This document shows positions 35,471-43,285 of a DNA stretch of 64,000 nt, piece after piece. The notes under the pieces were generated by a model that saw only the letters and a list, made by a program, of their open reading frames with translations, had not been told where the DNA came from and did not search any database. Within the stretch, counting starts at the first letter, position 1. Each line of letters starts with the position of its first letter. The DNA is taken from positions 434,001 to 498,000 of the forward strand of contig NZ_NOIH01000003.1 in the NCBI RefSeq assembly GCF_002245655.1. The letters are read 5' to 3'. Source of the stretch: Thauera propionica (GTDB lineage Bacteria > Pseudomonadota > Gammaproteobacteria > Burkholderiales > Rhodocyclaceae). The position numbers and the translations under genes are program-made.

Positions 35471-36690
35471 TGCCCTCGATCCGCTTCGGCCTCGACCGCC
35501 TGCTCGCCGACCCCGCGCTGCGCCGCCCGCTGGCGGGCAAGCGCGTCGCCCTGCTCGCCCACCCCGCCTCGGTGACGCGCGCGCTGACACATTCGCTCGA
35601 TGCCCTGGCCGCGCTGCCCGACATCACGCTGTCAGCCGCCTTCGGCCCACAGCACGGCCTGCGCGGCGACAAGCAGGACAACATGGTGGAGTCGCCCGAC
35701 TACACCGATCCGCTACTGGGCATCCCGGTGTTCAGCCTGTACGGCGAGGTGCGTCGCCCTACCGCGGCGATGATGGACAGCTTCGACGTGCTGCTGGTCG
35801 ACCTGCAGGACCTCGGCTGCCGCATCTACACCTTCATCACCACGCTGCGCTACGTGCTGGAAGAAGCGGCGAAGCACGGCAAGTCGGTGTGGGTGCTGGA
35901 CCGCCCCAACCCCGCCGGCCGGCCGGTAGAAGGCACGACCTTGCGCGCCGGCTGGGAGAGCTTCGTCGGCGCCGGCCCCCTGCCGATGCGCCACGGTCTG
36001 ACGATGGGCGAACTGGCGCGCTGGTTCGCCGCCACACTTAAGCTCGACGTCGACTGCCACGTGGTCGAGATGGAAGGCTGGCAGCCCGCGGCTGCGCCCG
36101 GCTACGGTTGGCCGCTGGGTGAGCGCAGCTGGATCAACCCCAGCCCCAACGCACCCAACCTGTCGATGGCACGCGCCTACGCCGGCACCGTGATGCTCGA
36201 AGGCACGACGCTGTCCGAAGGCCGCGGCACCACCCGGCCGCTGGAGCTGTTCGGTGCGCCCGACCTCGACGCACGCGCGATCATCGCCGAGATGCACACG
36301 CTGGCGCCCGACTGGCTGCACGGCTGCATGCTGCGCGACTGCTGGTTCGAACCCACCTTCCACAAGCACGCCGGCCAGCTTTGCAACGGCGTGCAGATCC
36401 ACGTCGAGGACCCGGCCCACTACGACCACGCCGTCTTCCGGCCGTGGCGGGTGCAGGCGCTGGCCTTCAAGGCGATCCGCCGGCTGTGGCCGGACTATCC
36501 GCTGTGGCGCGACTTCGGCTACGAGTACGAATTCGAGCGCCTGGCGATCGACCTCATCAACGGCTCGCCGCTGCTGCGCCAATGGGTGGACGACCCTGAG
36601 GCGGCAGCGGCCGATCTGGATGCGCTCGCCGGCGCCGACGAGATTGCCTGGCGGGAGGCGCGCCGCCCCTTCCTGCTCTATCCGGATTGA
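35470..36690 (+). CDS. DUF1343 (NamZ-like) family protein, putative exo-beta-N-acetylmuramidase
   Basis: 406 residues. Family motifs include AFGPQHGLRGDKQDNM, VLLVDLQDLGCRIYTFITTL, WVLDRPNPAGR, GLTMGELARW, WINPSPNAPNLSMARAYAGTVMLEGT and ISEGRGTTRP-like LSEGRGTTRPLELFGAP. Gram-positive NamZ enzymes release terminal MurNAc from peptidoglycan fragments, so a role in cell-wall recycling is plausible. There is no signal peptide, so it would act on imported fragments or in the cytosol. ATG 35470, with AGGAA four bases upstream, is preferred over GTG 35467. Confidence 0.85.
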   Translation: MPSIRFGLDRLLADPALRRPLAGKRVALLAHPASVTRALTHSLDALAALPDITLSAAFGPQHGLRGDKQDNMVESPDYTDPLLGIPVFSLYGEVRRPTAAMMDSFDVLLVDLQDLGCRIYTFITTLRYVLEEAAKHGKSVWVLDRPNPAGRPVEGTTLRAGWESFVGAGPLPMRHGLTMGELARWFAATLKLDVDCHVVEMEGWQPAAAPGYGWPLGERSWINPSPNAPNLSMARAYAGTVMLEGTTLSEGRGTTRPLELFGAPDLDARAIIAEMHTLAPDWLHGCMLRDCWFEPTFHKHAGQLCNGVQIHVEDPAHYDHAVFRPWRVQALAFKAIRRLWPDYPLWRDFGYEYEFERLAIDLINGSPLLRQWVDDPEAAAADLDALAGADEIAWREARRPFLLYPD

Positions 36691-36703
36691 TCGCCCACGC
36701 CCC

Positions 36704-38305
36704 TCAGCCTGCGGCCTGGCGCGCCTGCTGCAAGGCCGCGTCAAGATCGTCATAGAGGACCGCCGCAGGGAGCTGCGGTGCGCGCAGCCGTAGCAACTGC
36801 GCATGGATCGCCGGCGGCACGACCACGAACACCGCAATCGACTGCACCTTCAGGCGCTCGACCATGTCCTCCAGTGCGAACTGCGCCGAGAGGTCCATGA
36901 AGGGCACGCGGCTGCAATCGAACACCGCAGCACGGGTGCCGATGACCTCGTCGACGCGGTCGAGCAACTGGCTGGTGGAACCGAAGAAGAACGGTCCGCC
37001 GACCTCGACGACGCGCACCCCGCTCTCCAGGTCGGCCTCCGCCTCGCCCGCACCCGCGGCAGACTGCTCGTCACGCGGCAGCGGCCACACGCGCAGGCTC
37101 GCCTGCCGCGTCAGCTGGTGGATGATCAGCATCATCGACAGCATCACCCCGGCGCCGACCGCAACGATCAGGTCCACCAACACGGTGAGGCCGAAGACTG
37201 CCCCCATGACCATCACGTCGGTACGCGGTGCGGTGCGCAGCAGCTTCAGCATGCGGTAGTCGAGGATGTCCACGCCGACCTTCACCAGGATGCCCGCTAG
37301 CACCGCGAGCGGGATCTGGCTTGCCAGCGGCGCGGCCCCCAGCAGCAGCGCAAGCAGGAACAGCGCATGCACCACGCCCGACAGGCGCCCGCGCCCGCCG
37401 GACTTGATGTTGACCACCGTGCGCATCGTCGCGCCCGCACCCGGCAGACCGCCGACGAAGGCGCACAGCATGTTGCCGACGCCCTGGCCGATCAGCTCGC
37501 GATCGGAGTCGTGGCGCGTGCGGGTGATGGAATCCGCCACCAGCGAGGTCAGCAGGCTGTCGATGGCGCCCAGCACACCCAGCGTGACGCCCAGCACCAT
37601 GATCGTGGTCCAGGCCTCGACCGAGAAGGCCGGCAACTGCAGCTCCGGCAGCCCCATCGGGATGTGGCCGATCACGGGCACGTCGAAACCCGCCGTCACC
37701 GACAGCGCGGTCATCGCGATCAGCGCCACCAGCGGGGCCGGCACGAGGCGGCTGACGGCCATCGGCGTACGGAACACCAGCACCAGGGTCAGGAAGGACA
37801 GCAGCAGCGCCTGCGCATCGAGTCCGACGAGCGTCTTCGGCAGCGCGATCACCGCGGCCAGCGGCGAGGCCAGCGGCCCCACGCCAAGCAGCGGCGCGAT
37901 CTGCAACAGGATGATGATGGTGCCGATGCCGCTCATGAAGCCGGACACCACCGGATAGGGAATGAAGCGGACCAGGCCCCCCGCCTTCAGCAGACCAAGC
38001 CCGACCTGCACCAGACCGCCGACCAGCACCGCGCCGAGCGCCATCGCAAGGTCGCCACCGAGCGCGACCAGCGCCGACGCGAACACGACCGTCATCGGCC
38101 CGGTTGGGCCGGAGATCTGCATCCGCGTGCCGCCCAGCAGAGCAGCCGCCAACCCGAGCGCAATCGCCCCATACAGGCCCGCCGCCGCACCGGCACCGGA
38201 TGCCACGCCAAAGGCGAGGGCCAGCGGCAGGGCAACCACGCCGGCCGTCAGGCCACCGAACACGTCCCCCCGCACGCGGGAAAGGGCAAACGCACCACGC
38301 TCCAT
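36704..38305 (-). CDS. SulP-family anion transporter with STAS domain
   Basis: 533 residues. About ten to twelve membrane helices with SulP motifs LAFGVASGAGAAAGLYGAI, ISGPTGPMTVVFASALVAL, and the helix 8-10 region GVLGAIDSLLTSLVADSITRTRHDSDREL. A C-terminal STAS domain (about residues 420-525) has FFFGSTSQLLDRVDEV and FDCSRVPFMDLSAQFALEDM. Members carry sulfate, bicarbonate or dicarboxylates. The window also holds a CysTWA sulfate importer and an SbtA-like permease, so bicarbonate or a dicarboxylate is at least as likely as sulfate. It converges on the DUF1343 gene. Confidence 0.92.
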   Translation of the reverse strand: MERGAFALSRVRGDVFGGLTAGVVALPLALAFGVASGAGAAAGLYGAIALGLAAALLGGTRMQISGPTGPMTVVFASALVALGGDLAMALGAVLVGGLVQVGLGLLKAGGLVRFIPYPVVSGFMSGIGTIIILLQIAPLLGVGPLASPLAAVIALPKTLVGLDAQALLLSFLTLVLVFRTPMAVSRLVPAPLVALIAMTALSVTAGFDVPVIGHIPMGLPELQLPAFSVEAWTTIMVLGVTLGVLGAIDSLLTSLVADSITRTRHDSDRELIGQGVGNMLCAFVGGLPGAGATMRTVVNIKSGGRGRLSGVVHALFLLALLLGAAPLASQIPLAVLAGILVKVGVDILDYRMLKLLRTAPRTDVMVMGAVFGLTVLVDLIVAVGAGVMLSMMLIIHQLTRQASLRVWPLPRDEQSAAGAGEAEADLESGVRVVEVGGPFFFGSTSQLLDRVDEVIGTRAAVFDCSRVPFMDLSAQFALEDMVERLKVQSIAVFVVVPPAIHAQLLRLRAPQLPAAVLYDDLDAALQQARQAAG

Positions 38306-38425
38306 CGAAACTCCGTTTCAATGCATGGCCGTGCGGGACCGGCCGACGATGGGTGGTGCTGTCTCCCCCGCTGTCGTTTTATCGCAAAGATGTGCGAAAA
38401 ATGCTGCGCGGGCAAGTCCCATTCG

Positions 38426-39850
38426 CTAACGGGCGCCGAGATAGGCGAACTTGCGCTCGTAGTCGAGGCTCATGCCGTAGGGGAAGGCCTCGTATCGATG
38501 GCACCGCACGGTGGGAACCGCCGCCGCTGGCTGCTCGCACTGCTCGCCCACCAGCGCAGCCAGCGCCTCGGCCATGGCCTGCGGGTCGACCGCGGCATCG
38601 CGCCGCAACTGCACTTCCCACACTGGTGCAGGCTCGCCCGCGAAGACGCGGAACGCCCCGGAGAGCAGGTCCGCCAGCTCGGGGCGGCGATAAAGCAGCG
38701 ACTTGAAATGGTCGACGTGCCAGCGCGCGTCGATCCAGTCGCGCTTGCGGCCCAGCATGGCGATCATCGGCAGGGGCTGCGCACGCAACCGCACCCTCAC
38801 GTCGGCCGGCACAACGGCGTAATCATCCTCCGTCAGCCAGCGCGCGAGATCACCCGTACAGTAGCGGATCAAGGGAATCGTCGCCTTGGCGTCGAGCACG
38901 GTGATCACCAGCTCGCCCACGCCATCGGCGTCGGGCGCATGGATCTCGACGAAGGTCCGCAGCGGGTCATAGCAGAAGAACACCGGCAACACGGCGCCCG
39001 GATCGCGCCGATGATGCGCCCTTCGCAGGGCAATCGTCTCACGGGTCTCGAAGAACAGGTTCAGGCCGAGTTCGCCCGCCCCCATCGAACTGCCGATCAG
39101 GGGGTCGTCGGCGCCGGCGCCATCGACCTCGGCGTGCAACCTGCCAGCGACGTAGCTGCGGAAATCCTCGGAAAAGGTCTCCTCGCCGAGGATCACATTG
39201 GTCCGGATGCCCGACCAGTCGAAGCCCTGCTGCTGCGCATGGTCGAGCAGGCGCTTGAAGAACAGGGGATCGACGCACAGGATCAGCTGCTCGTACAAGG
39301 GCATCGCCTGGCGCACGATCGCCAGCGCCATGTCCTCGCGCACGCTGACGTTCGCCACCGTGACGGTACGGGAGGTGAACACCACGCCCATCGGCAGGCA
39401 ATTGACGAGCAGGGTACTACGTTCGTCGATGCCGAAGGCGAGCTGCAGCCCGAGGTCGATCGCGCCGGCGCTCGCATCCATCTGCGCCCGCGTGCTCATG
39501 CCGAAACCGAAGGTCTTCCCGCCCTGCCCGGAGCTCGTCAGAACGCCCGCGATGGACGACAGCGGAATGTCCTCCGCGAGGAGCTCCGTGATCGTGAAGC
39601 GGCCAAAGGTATTCGCCTTGTCGAGCAGCGGAGCGCGGGTGACGATGTCCTGGGCCGACAGTGCGGCGGATCCGGCAAGGCCGGCCTCGGCGAGCAGTGT
39701 CCGGTAGGCCGGCGACACGCGCGCCGCGCGCTCAAAGCAGCGCTCGAGGCGTCCGCGCGACAGATCCAGCAGCTTGTCCGGCTTCTGCCTCGACAACTGC
39801 TGCAGCATGAACCTGCGCCCGAAGCGGCGCAGCTGGGAAAGCGGTGACAT
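38426..39850 (-). CDS. PaaK/CapK-like adenylate-forming enzyme linked to the PEP-CTERM acyltransferase
   Basis: 474 residues. It resembles phenylacetate-CoA ligase and the F390 synthetase-like enzymes. The nucleotide loop is TSSGQGGKTFGFG (the TSSGTTG equivalent), followed by ETFSEDFRSYVAGRL and GSSMGAGELGLNLFFE. ICYDPLRTFVEI-like FFCYDPLRTFVEI and YCTGDLARWL (the adenylate-binding Asp) follow. The end, LDYERKFAYL, carries the likely catalytic lysine. It should activate a carboxylic acid with ATP; its acid is unknown. It lies 86 bases downstream of the exosortase-associated acyltransferase gene on the same strand and may make the activated donor for it. ATG 39850 has GAGG just upstream. Confidence 0.8.
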   Translation of the reverse strand: MSPLSQLRRFGRRFMLQQLSRQKPDKLLDLSRGRLERCFERAARVSPAYRTLLAEAGLAGSAALSAQDIVTRAPLLDKANTFGRFTITELLAEDIPLSSIAGVLTSSGQGGKTFGFGMSTRAQMDASAGAIDLGLQLAFGIDERSTLLVNCLPMGVVFTSRTVTVANVSVREDMALAIVRQAMPLYEQLILCVDPLFFKRLLDHAQQQGFDWSGIRTNVILGEETFSEDFRSYVAGRLHAEVDGAGADDPLIGSSMGAGELGLNLFFETRETIALRRAHHRRDPGAVLPVFFCYDPLRTFVEIHAPDADGVGELVITVLDAKATIPLIRYCTGDLARWLTEDDYAVVPADVRVRLRAQPLPMIAMLGRKRDWIDARWHVDHFKSLLYRRPELADLLSGAFRVFAGEPAPVWEVQLRRDAAVDPQAMAEALAALVGEQCEQPAAAVPTVRCHRYEAFPYGMSLDYERKFAYLGAR

Positions 39851-39936
39851 GACCTCGCCCCTCACTCGACACGACGCTCATCGCACACGACGCCGTCGCC
39901 ACCAGGCGCCTCGCGTCGCCGGTCAGGCCGAGGCGC

Positions 39937-40653
39937 TCAGGGCCCGTACTGGAACCAGTCGAGCAACTCGGGCTTGGTCACCTTGAGCCTGTCCTCGATC
40001 TCCTTGAGGTCCGCGAGGTAAGGCGTGACCGGCCCGTAATAGTCGCGCTCGGCACCAATCGGCACGAAGATGAAATCGAACCGGGCCAGCGCGCGCGCGA
40101 GCGGCCGCTCCATCGCCGCATACCAGTAGCGGATGCCCTTCTCGCGACTGTACCGGTACATCTGACGATACAGCCCCAGCACCACGACCGGGGCGTTCGT
40201 CCGGCGCCCCTGACCACTGTCCGCCGCATCGCCATCGGCGGTGTTCACGCCGAACCAGGTGTCGCCGGTCCTGCGGCGATAGTCCTTCTTGACCGCGAGA
40301 CGCGAAACCTCCGCCGTCAGTTCGGGCGCAGGCAACGCAACGTCGTCGAACACCGGGCAATGGCTCACGAAGGGAAACGGCTCGCCCTGTGCGCCCAATA
40401 CCAGCCGTGCTGTGCCGACGACCGCGCCATCGACATTGTGAGCCGCGAAATGCGCCGATCGCGCGTCGAACTCGTCGCTCTCGAGCCCTGCAGGGTACTC
40501 AGCCGGCGGCAGGAATCCGCATTCGAGACAGTAAGTCTGGTAACGCAGGGCGTAGATCTCGACGAGTTCCTGCTCTCGGCAGCCCACTTCATAGGTGTGC
40601 ATGGAAAAATATCTCGTCAATGCATCAAAAATGGCATTTCCAGTGGATTCCAT
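39937..40653 (-). CDS. PEP-CTERM/exosortase system-associated acyltransferase (LuxI/FeeM-like GNAT fold)
   Basis: 238 residues. The pattern is that of N-acyl synthases: LVEIYALRYQTYCLECGFL, LESDEFDARSAHFAAHN, VVGTARLVLG, then PFPFVSHCPVF and AEVSRLAVKKDYRRR, where the Glu-x-Ser-Arg motif is typical of LuxI-like acyltransferases. The C-terminal part has YWYAAMERPLARALARFDFIFVPIGAERDYYGPVTPY. This family occurs only in bacteria with exosortase/PEP-CTERM systems. The reaction is not proven; N-acylation of an amino acid or amine is plausible. Divergent from a PEP-CTERM protein gene and cotranscribed with the PaaK-like gene. No exosortase gene is in the window. ATG 40653 preceded by AAGGCGGGG. Confidence 0.85.
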   Translation of the reverse strand: MESTGNAIFDALTRYFSMHTYEVGCREQELVEIYALRYQTYCLECGFLPPAEYPAGLESDEFDARSAHFAAHNVDGAVVGTARLVLGAQGEPFPFVSHCPVFDDVALPAPELTAEVSRLAVKKDYRRRTGDTWFGVNTADGDAADSGQGRRTNAPVVVLGLYRQMYRYSREKGIRYWYAAMERPLARALARFDFIFVPIGAERDYYGPVTPYLADLKEIEDRLKVTKPELLDWFQYGP

Positions 40654-41015
40654 GGCACACCCCGCCTTCAGTCTCAGTGGACAAGCAGAGGTTAACACGC
40701 GCGGCAACACCCGACACACAGGGAGAGGCGCAAAAAGAATGGAATCCGGTCGACAGGCAAAGGAAATGCGTCACAAATCCGCGTGATTTTAGGTCTTCAG
40801 ACCGAGAATGCATTTGGCCAAGTGTAAGAAGCTGCGTCACTCGCGCCTCTCGGCCATGACGACCGCACTGGTCAGTGTCGGTTTTTTTTACACAGACACC
40901 CAATACGATCTCAAGCATAGACATTAAGCCATTGTTTTTTATCTAAAAACATATGATGGCACGCTCGATGCATGACGATTCGCGGCAGATGCCGGACTTC
41001 CTGACGGAGGGAATC
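40654..41015. promoter_or_regulatory. AT-rich divergent control region of the PEP-CTERM locus
   Basis: This 362-base gap separates the divergent acyltransferase and PEP-CTERM genes and holds no convincing gene. It is less GC-rich than its neighbours. It contains poly-T stretches (40884-40890, 40934-40940) that could bend DNA, for instance by IHF, and near its right end a sigma-54 promoter for the PEP-CTERM gene. A corresponding promoter for the acyltransferase was not found. Confidence 0.6.
40957..40972 (+). promoter_or_regulatory. Sigma-54 (-24/-12) promoter of the PEP-CTERM gene
   Basis: TGGCACGCTCGATGCA has the invariant GG and GC with exactly ten bases between them and a full TGGCACG match of the -24 box. 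The start of transcription would fall near 40983, leaving about 33 bases of leader that includes the GGAGGG ribosome binding site. Sigma-54 with the PrsK/PrsR two-component system is known to drive PEP-CTERM genes in floc-forming betaproteobacteria. Confidence 0.8.
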
Positions 41016-41903
41016 ATGAGAATCGCACTCAAGCCCGCAATCGGCGCGACAATGATTGCACTCGCAGCGATGAGCGGTGCCGCAAACGCAGCACCGCTGA
41101 CGCAACTCCACTTCACCCAAGCGTCGGCCTACGACCCGACCTCGCTTGATTTCGATAATTCGCAGGGGCTAGTGCCGGCATTCAGCGATTCAAACAGGAC
41201 ATTTTCGTGGACTTCTACTCTCAGCGGCACCACAAGCAGCCTGACGATCGAATCGTATAATTCGGGGCAAACCGAAGCGGCAGCGGGTGATGCCAACGGA
41301 GAATGGAATGCTGGTGAGTGGTTCCGGATTGACCAGTTGATCCAGCGCAACCAAGTTCTGTCAGTTCCCGGCGGCGTGCCTGTCCCGAATCCGTTGTGGA
41401 TCGCTGACATCATTGGCACTTTCGCTGTGTATCAGAACGCTGACTTCAGCAACGCGCTGCTACCAGGCGGTAGCGACACGACCACCACAACACTCAAGTA
41501 CTGGGAAACTCTCAACGAGGACAACTTGGACCAGTGTGACGGACCGACTCCGCTGGGCTCACTTTGTGACGATGAGTACACCGTGCTAGCCCTATCGCTT
41601 GCACCGCTGTCGTTCATCCTCGACGACTACATATATGAGATCTCGTTCCGTCTCGAACCGGGCGCTGGCACAACCGTTTGTGTTAAGGATGCCCTCTCGC
41701 CGGAATGCGAGGCAGCGGGCGTGACATTTGATGCCGACGAGTTGATTAAGGTCTATGCAGCCGAGCAAGAGCAAAGCAACCTGTTCGTTGCCGCCGCCTG
41801 GACTGCCACCCAGATTCCCGAACCGGGCGTTCTCGGCCTGCTTGGCATCGGCCTGATGGGCATGGGCCTGAGCGCTCGTCGTCGCAAGGCGACTGCCGCC
41901 TGA
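41016..41903 (+). CDS. PEP-CTERM sorting-domain protein, exported
   Basis: 295 residues. A signal peptide (residues 1-26, ending GAANAAP) leads to an acidic beta-rich body with Ser/Thr/Gly/Asn-rich loops, and the C-terminus is a textbook PEP-CTERM signal: IPEPGVLGLLGIGLMGMGLSARRRK, cut here for length, with the PEP motif, a hydrophobic helix and an Arg cluster. Exosortase recognises this and releases the protein to the surface or extracellular matrix. Four cysteines (CDGPTPLGSLCDDE and CVKDALSPEC) suggest two disulfides. The segment IDQLIQRNQVLSVPGGVPV hints at the THxN-type PEP-CTERM subfamily. GGAGGG lies five bases before ATG 41016. Lower GC than neighbours. Confidence 0.9.
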   Translation: MRIALKPAIGATMIALAAMSGAANAAPLTQLHFTQASAYDPTSLDFDNSQGLVPAFSDSNRTFSWTSTLSGTTSSLTIESYNSGQTEAAAGDANGEWNAGEWFRIDQLIQRNQVLSVPGGVPVPNPLWIADIIGTFAVYQNADFSNALLPGGSDTTTTTLKYWETLNEDNLDQCDGPTPLGSLCDDEYTVLALSLAPLSFILDDYIYEISFRLEPGAGTTVCVKDALSPECEAAGVTFDADELIKVYAAEQEQSNLFVAAAWTATQIPEPGVLGLLGIGLMGMGLSARRRKATAA

Positions 41904-41957
41904 CTCAACCCGGGAAGTGTCGGCCGCAGGCTAGCGCGCGGCGACGGCATCTGAAAC

Positions 41958-41992
41958 GAAACGGCTCCTGGAATCGGGGGCCGTTTCTTTTT
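41958..41992 (+). terminator. Rho-independent terminator after the PEP-CTERM gene
   Basis: GAAACGGC pairs with GCCGTTTC across a 14-base loop containing further C/G pairing, and is followed by CTTTTTC... reading TTTCTTTTTCC. A stem with T-run makes this a convincing intrinsic terminator. Confidence 0.85.
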
Positions 41993-42096
41993 CCGGGGCG
42001 GGTTGCCGCGTGCGCATGAGCAGCGATTTTCCTCTTTCCCTCCACGCCGACAGGGGATAAAAGGAAGATCTCCGCCACCCGCCCAGAGACAGTCCC

Positions 42097-43041
42097 ATGA
42101 TGAAGCACGGCCTCCAGATCTTTGCCTGCAACGCCAGCCGCGAGCTCGCCAGCGAGATCTGCCACCGCCTCGGCATCCGCCTTGGCCAGCTCGACATTTC
42201 GCGTTTCTCCAACGACAACCTGCGGGTACAGATCCAGGAGAACGTGCGCGAACGCGACGTGTATGTCGTGCAGTCCTTCACCGAGCCGGTCAGCGAACAC
42301 ATCATGGAACTGCTGATCACGCTCGATGCGCTGCGCAGCGCATCAGCCCAGCGCATCACGGCAGTGATCCCGTACTACTCCTACGCGCGCTCGGACAAGA
42401 AGGACGCGCCCCGCATCTCGATCACGGGCCGGCTGATCGCCGACATGCTGAAGACCGCCGGCGCCGATCGTGTGCTGACGATGGACCTGCACGCCGACCA
42501 GGTTCACGGCTTCTTCAGCGTACCGGTCGACCACCTCACCGCCATCCCGGCGATCGCCGAGCACTTCCGCCGTCACTACGACCTGTCGAACATGGTCGCG
42601 GTGGCCACCGACGCCGGCGGCGCCAAGCGCGTGGGCCGCTTCTCGGAACGGCTCAGCATCCCGATGGCGATCATCGACAAACGCCGCGTCAGCGACACCG
42701 ACGTCAAGCATGGCGAGGTGGTGGGCGACGTGCGCGGGCGCGACGTGGTGATCTTCGAGGACGAGATCTCGACCGGCGGCACGCTGGTGTCGACCGTGGC
42801 CACATTGAAGGCGGCCGGCGCGCGCAGCATCCACGCGGGTGCAGTGCACGGCGTGCTGTGCGGGCCGGCCATCGAGCGCCTGCGCGAGGCCGAGATCGAC
42901 TCGGTGGTCATCAGCAATACCGTCGCTCTGCCGGTCGAGAAGCGCCTGCCCAAGATCACCACGCTGAGCGTGGCACCGCTGTTTGCAGCGGCGATAGAAC
43001 GCATCCACGGCGGCCAGAGCGTCGGCGCACTGTTCGAGTGA
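42097..43041 (+). CDS. Ribose-phosphate pyrophosphokinase (PRPP synthetase), variant paralogue
   Basis: 314 residues, the usual PRPP synthetase length. Motifs: FACNASRELASEICHRLG, FSNDNLRVQIQENVRERDVYVVQS, YYSYARSDKKDAPRISITGRLIADML, LTMDLHADQVHGFFSVPVDHL and, for ribose-5-phosphate binding, VIFEDEISTGGTLVST. It transfers pyrophosphate from ATP to ribose-5-phosphate. The loop EDEISTGGT differs from the DDMIDTAGT of the main bacterial enzyme and recalls another subfamily, so this is probably a second copy, not the housekeeping prs that usually neighbours ispE and rplY. ATG at 42097 or 42100. Alone between terminators and an intergenic region. Confidence 0.88.
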   Translation: MMKHGLQIFACNASRELASEICHRLGIRLGQLDISRFSNDNLRVQIQENVRERDVYVVQSFTEPVSEHIMELLITLDALRSASAQRITAVIPYYSYARSDKKDAPRISITGRLIADMLKTAGADRVLTMDLHADQVHGFFSVPVDHLTAIPAIAEHFRRHYDLSNMVAVATDAGGAKRVGRFSERLSIPMAIIDKRRVSDTDVKHGEVVGDVRGRDVVIFEDEISTGGTLVSTVATLKAAGARSIHAGAVHGVLCGPAIERLREAEIDSVVISNTVALPVEKRLPKITTLSVAPLFAAAIERIHGGQSVGALFE

Positions 43042-43285
43042 AGGCCCGCCTTACCGGGTGCCCAGCCCATCAGGCGCCCTGCACCTAGTTCAAGCCTTCC
43101 GAGCGGCAGACGACAACACACTGCGCAATTTCGCACAAAGTCTTTGTTTTTCTAATTTTCGACACCCTATATTGTTTATGATTAATTAAATCTTTCGATC
43201 CCCCTTCAGTCTCCGGTGCCTGGCGCCGTTAGTAGCAATGGCACCTGGCTTGCCGGGGCATCCAATCACGTTCGCCGAGGTCATC
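43042..43285. other. Intergenic region upstream of the chemoreceptor gene
   Basis: A 244-base gap with an AT-rich stretch (43140-43195, with runs such as TTTGTTTTTC and TTATGATTAATTAAAT) that is likely the promoter of the following chemoreceptor gene. I see no gene, no clear sigma-28 box and no convincing terminator for the PRPP synthetase gene. Confidence 0.4.
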
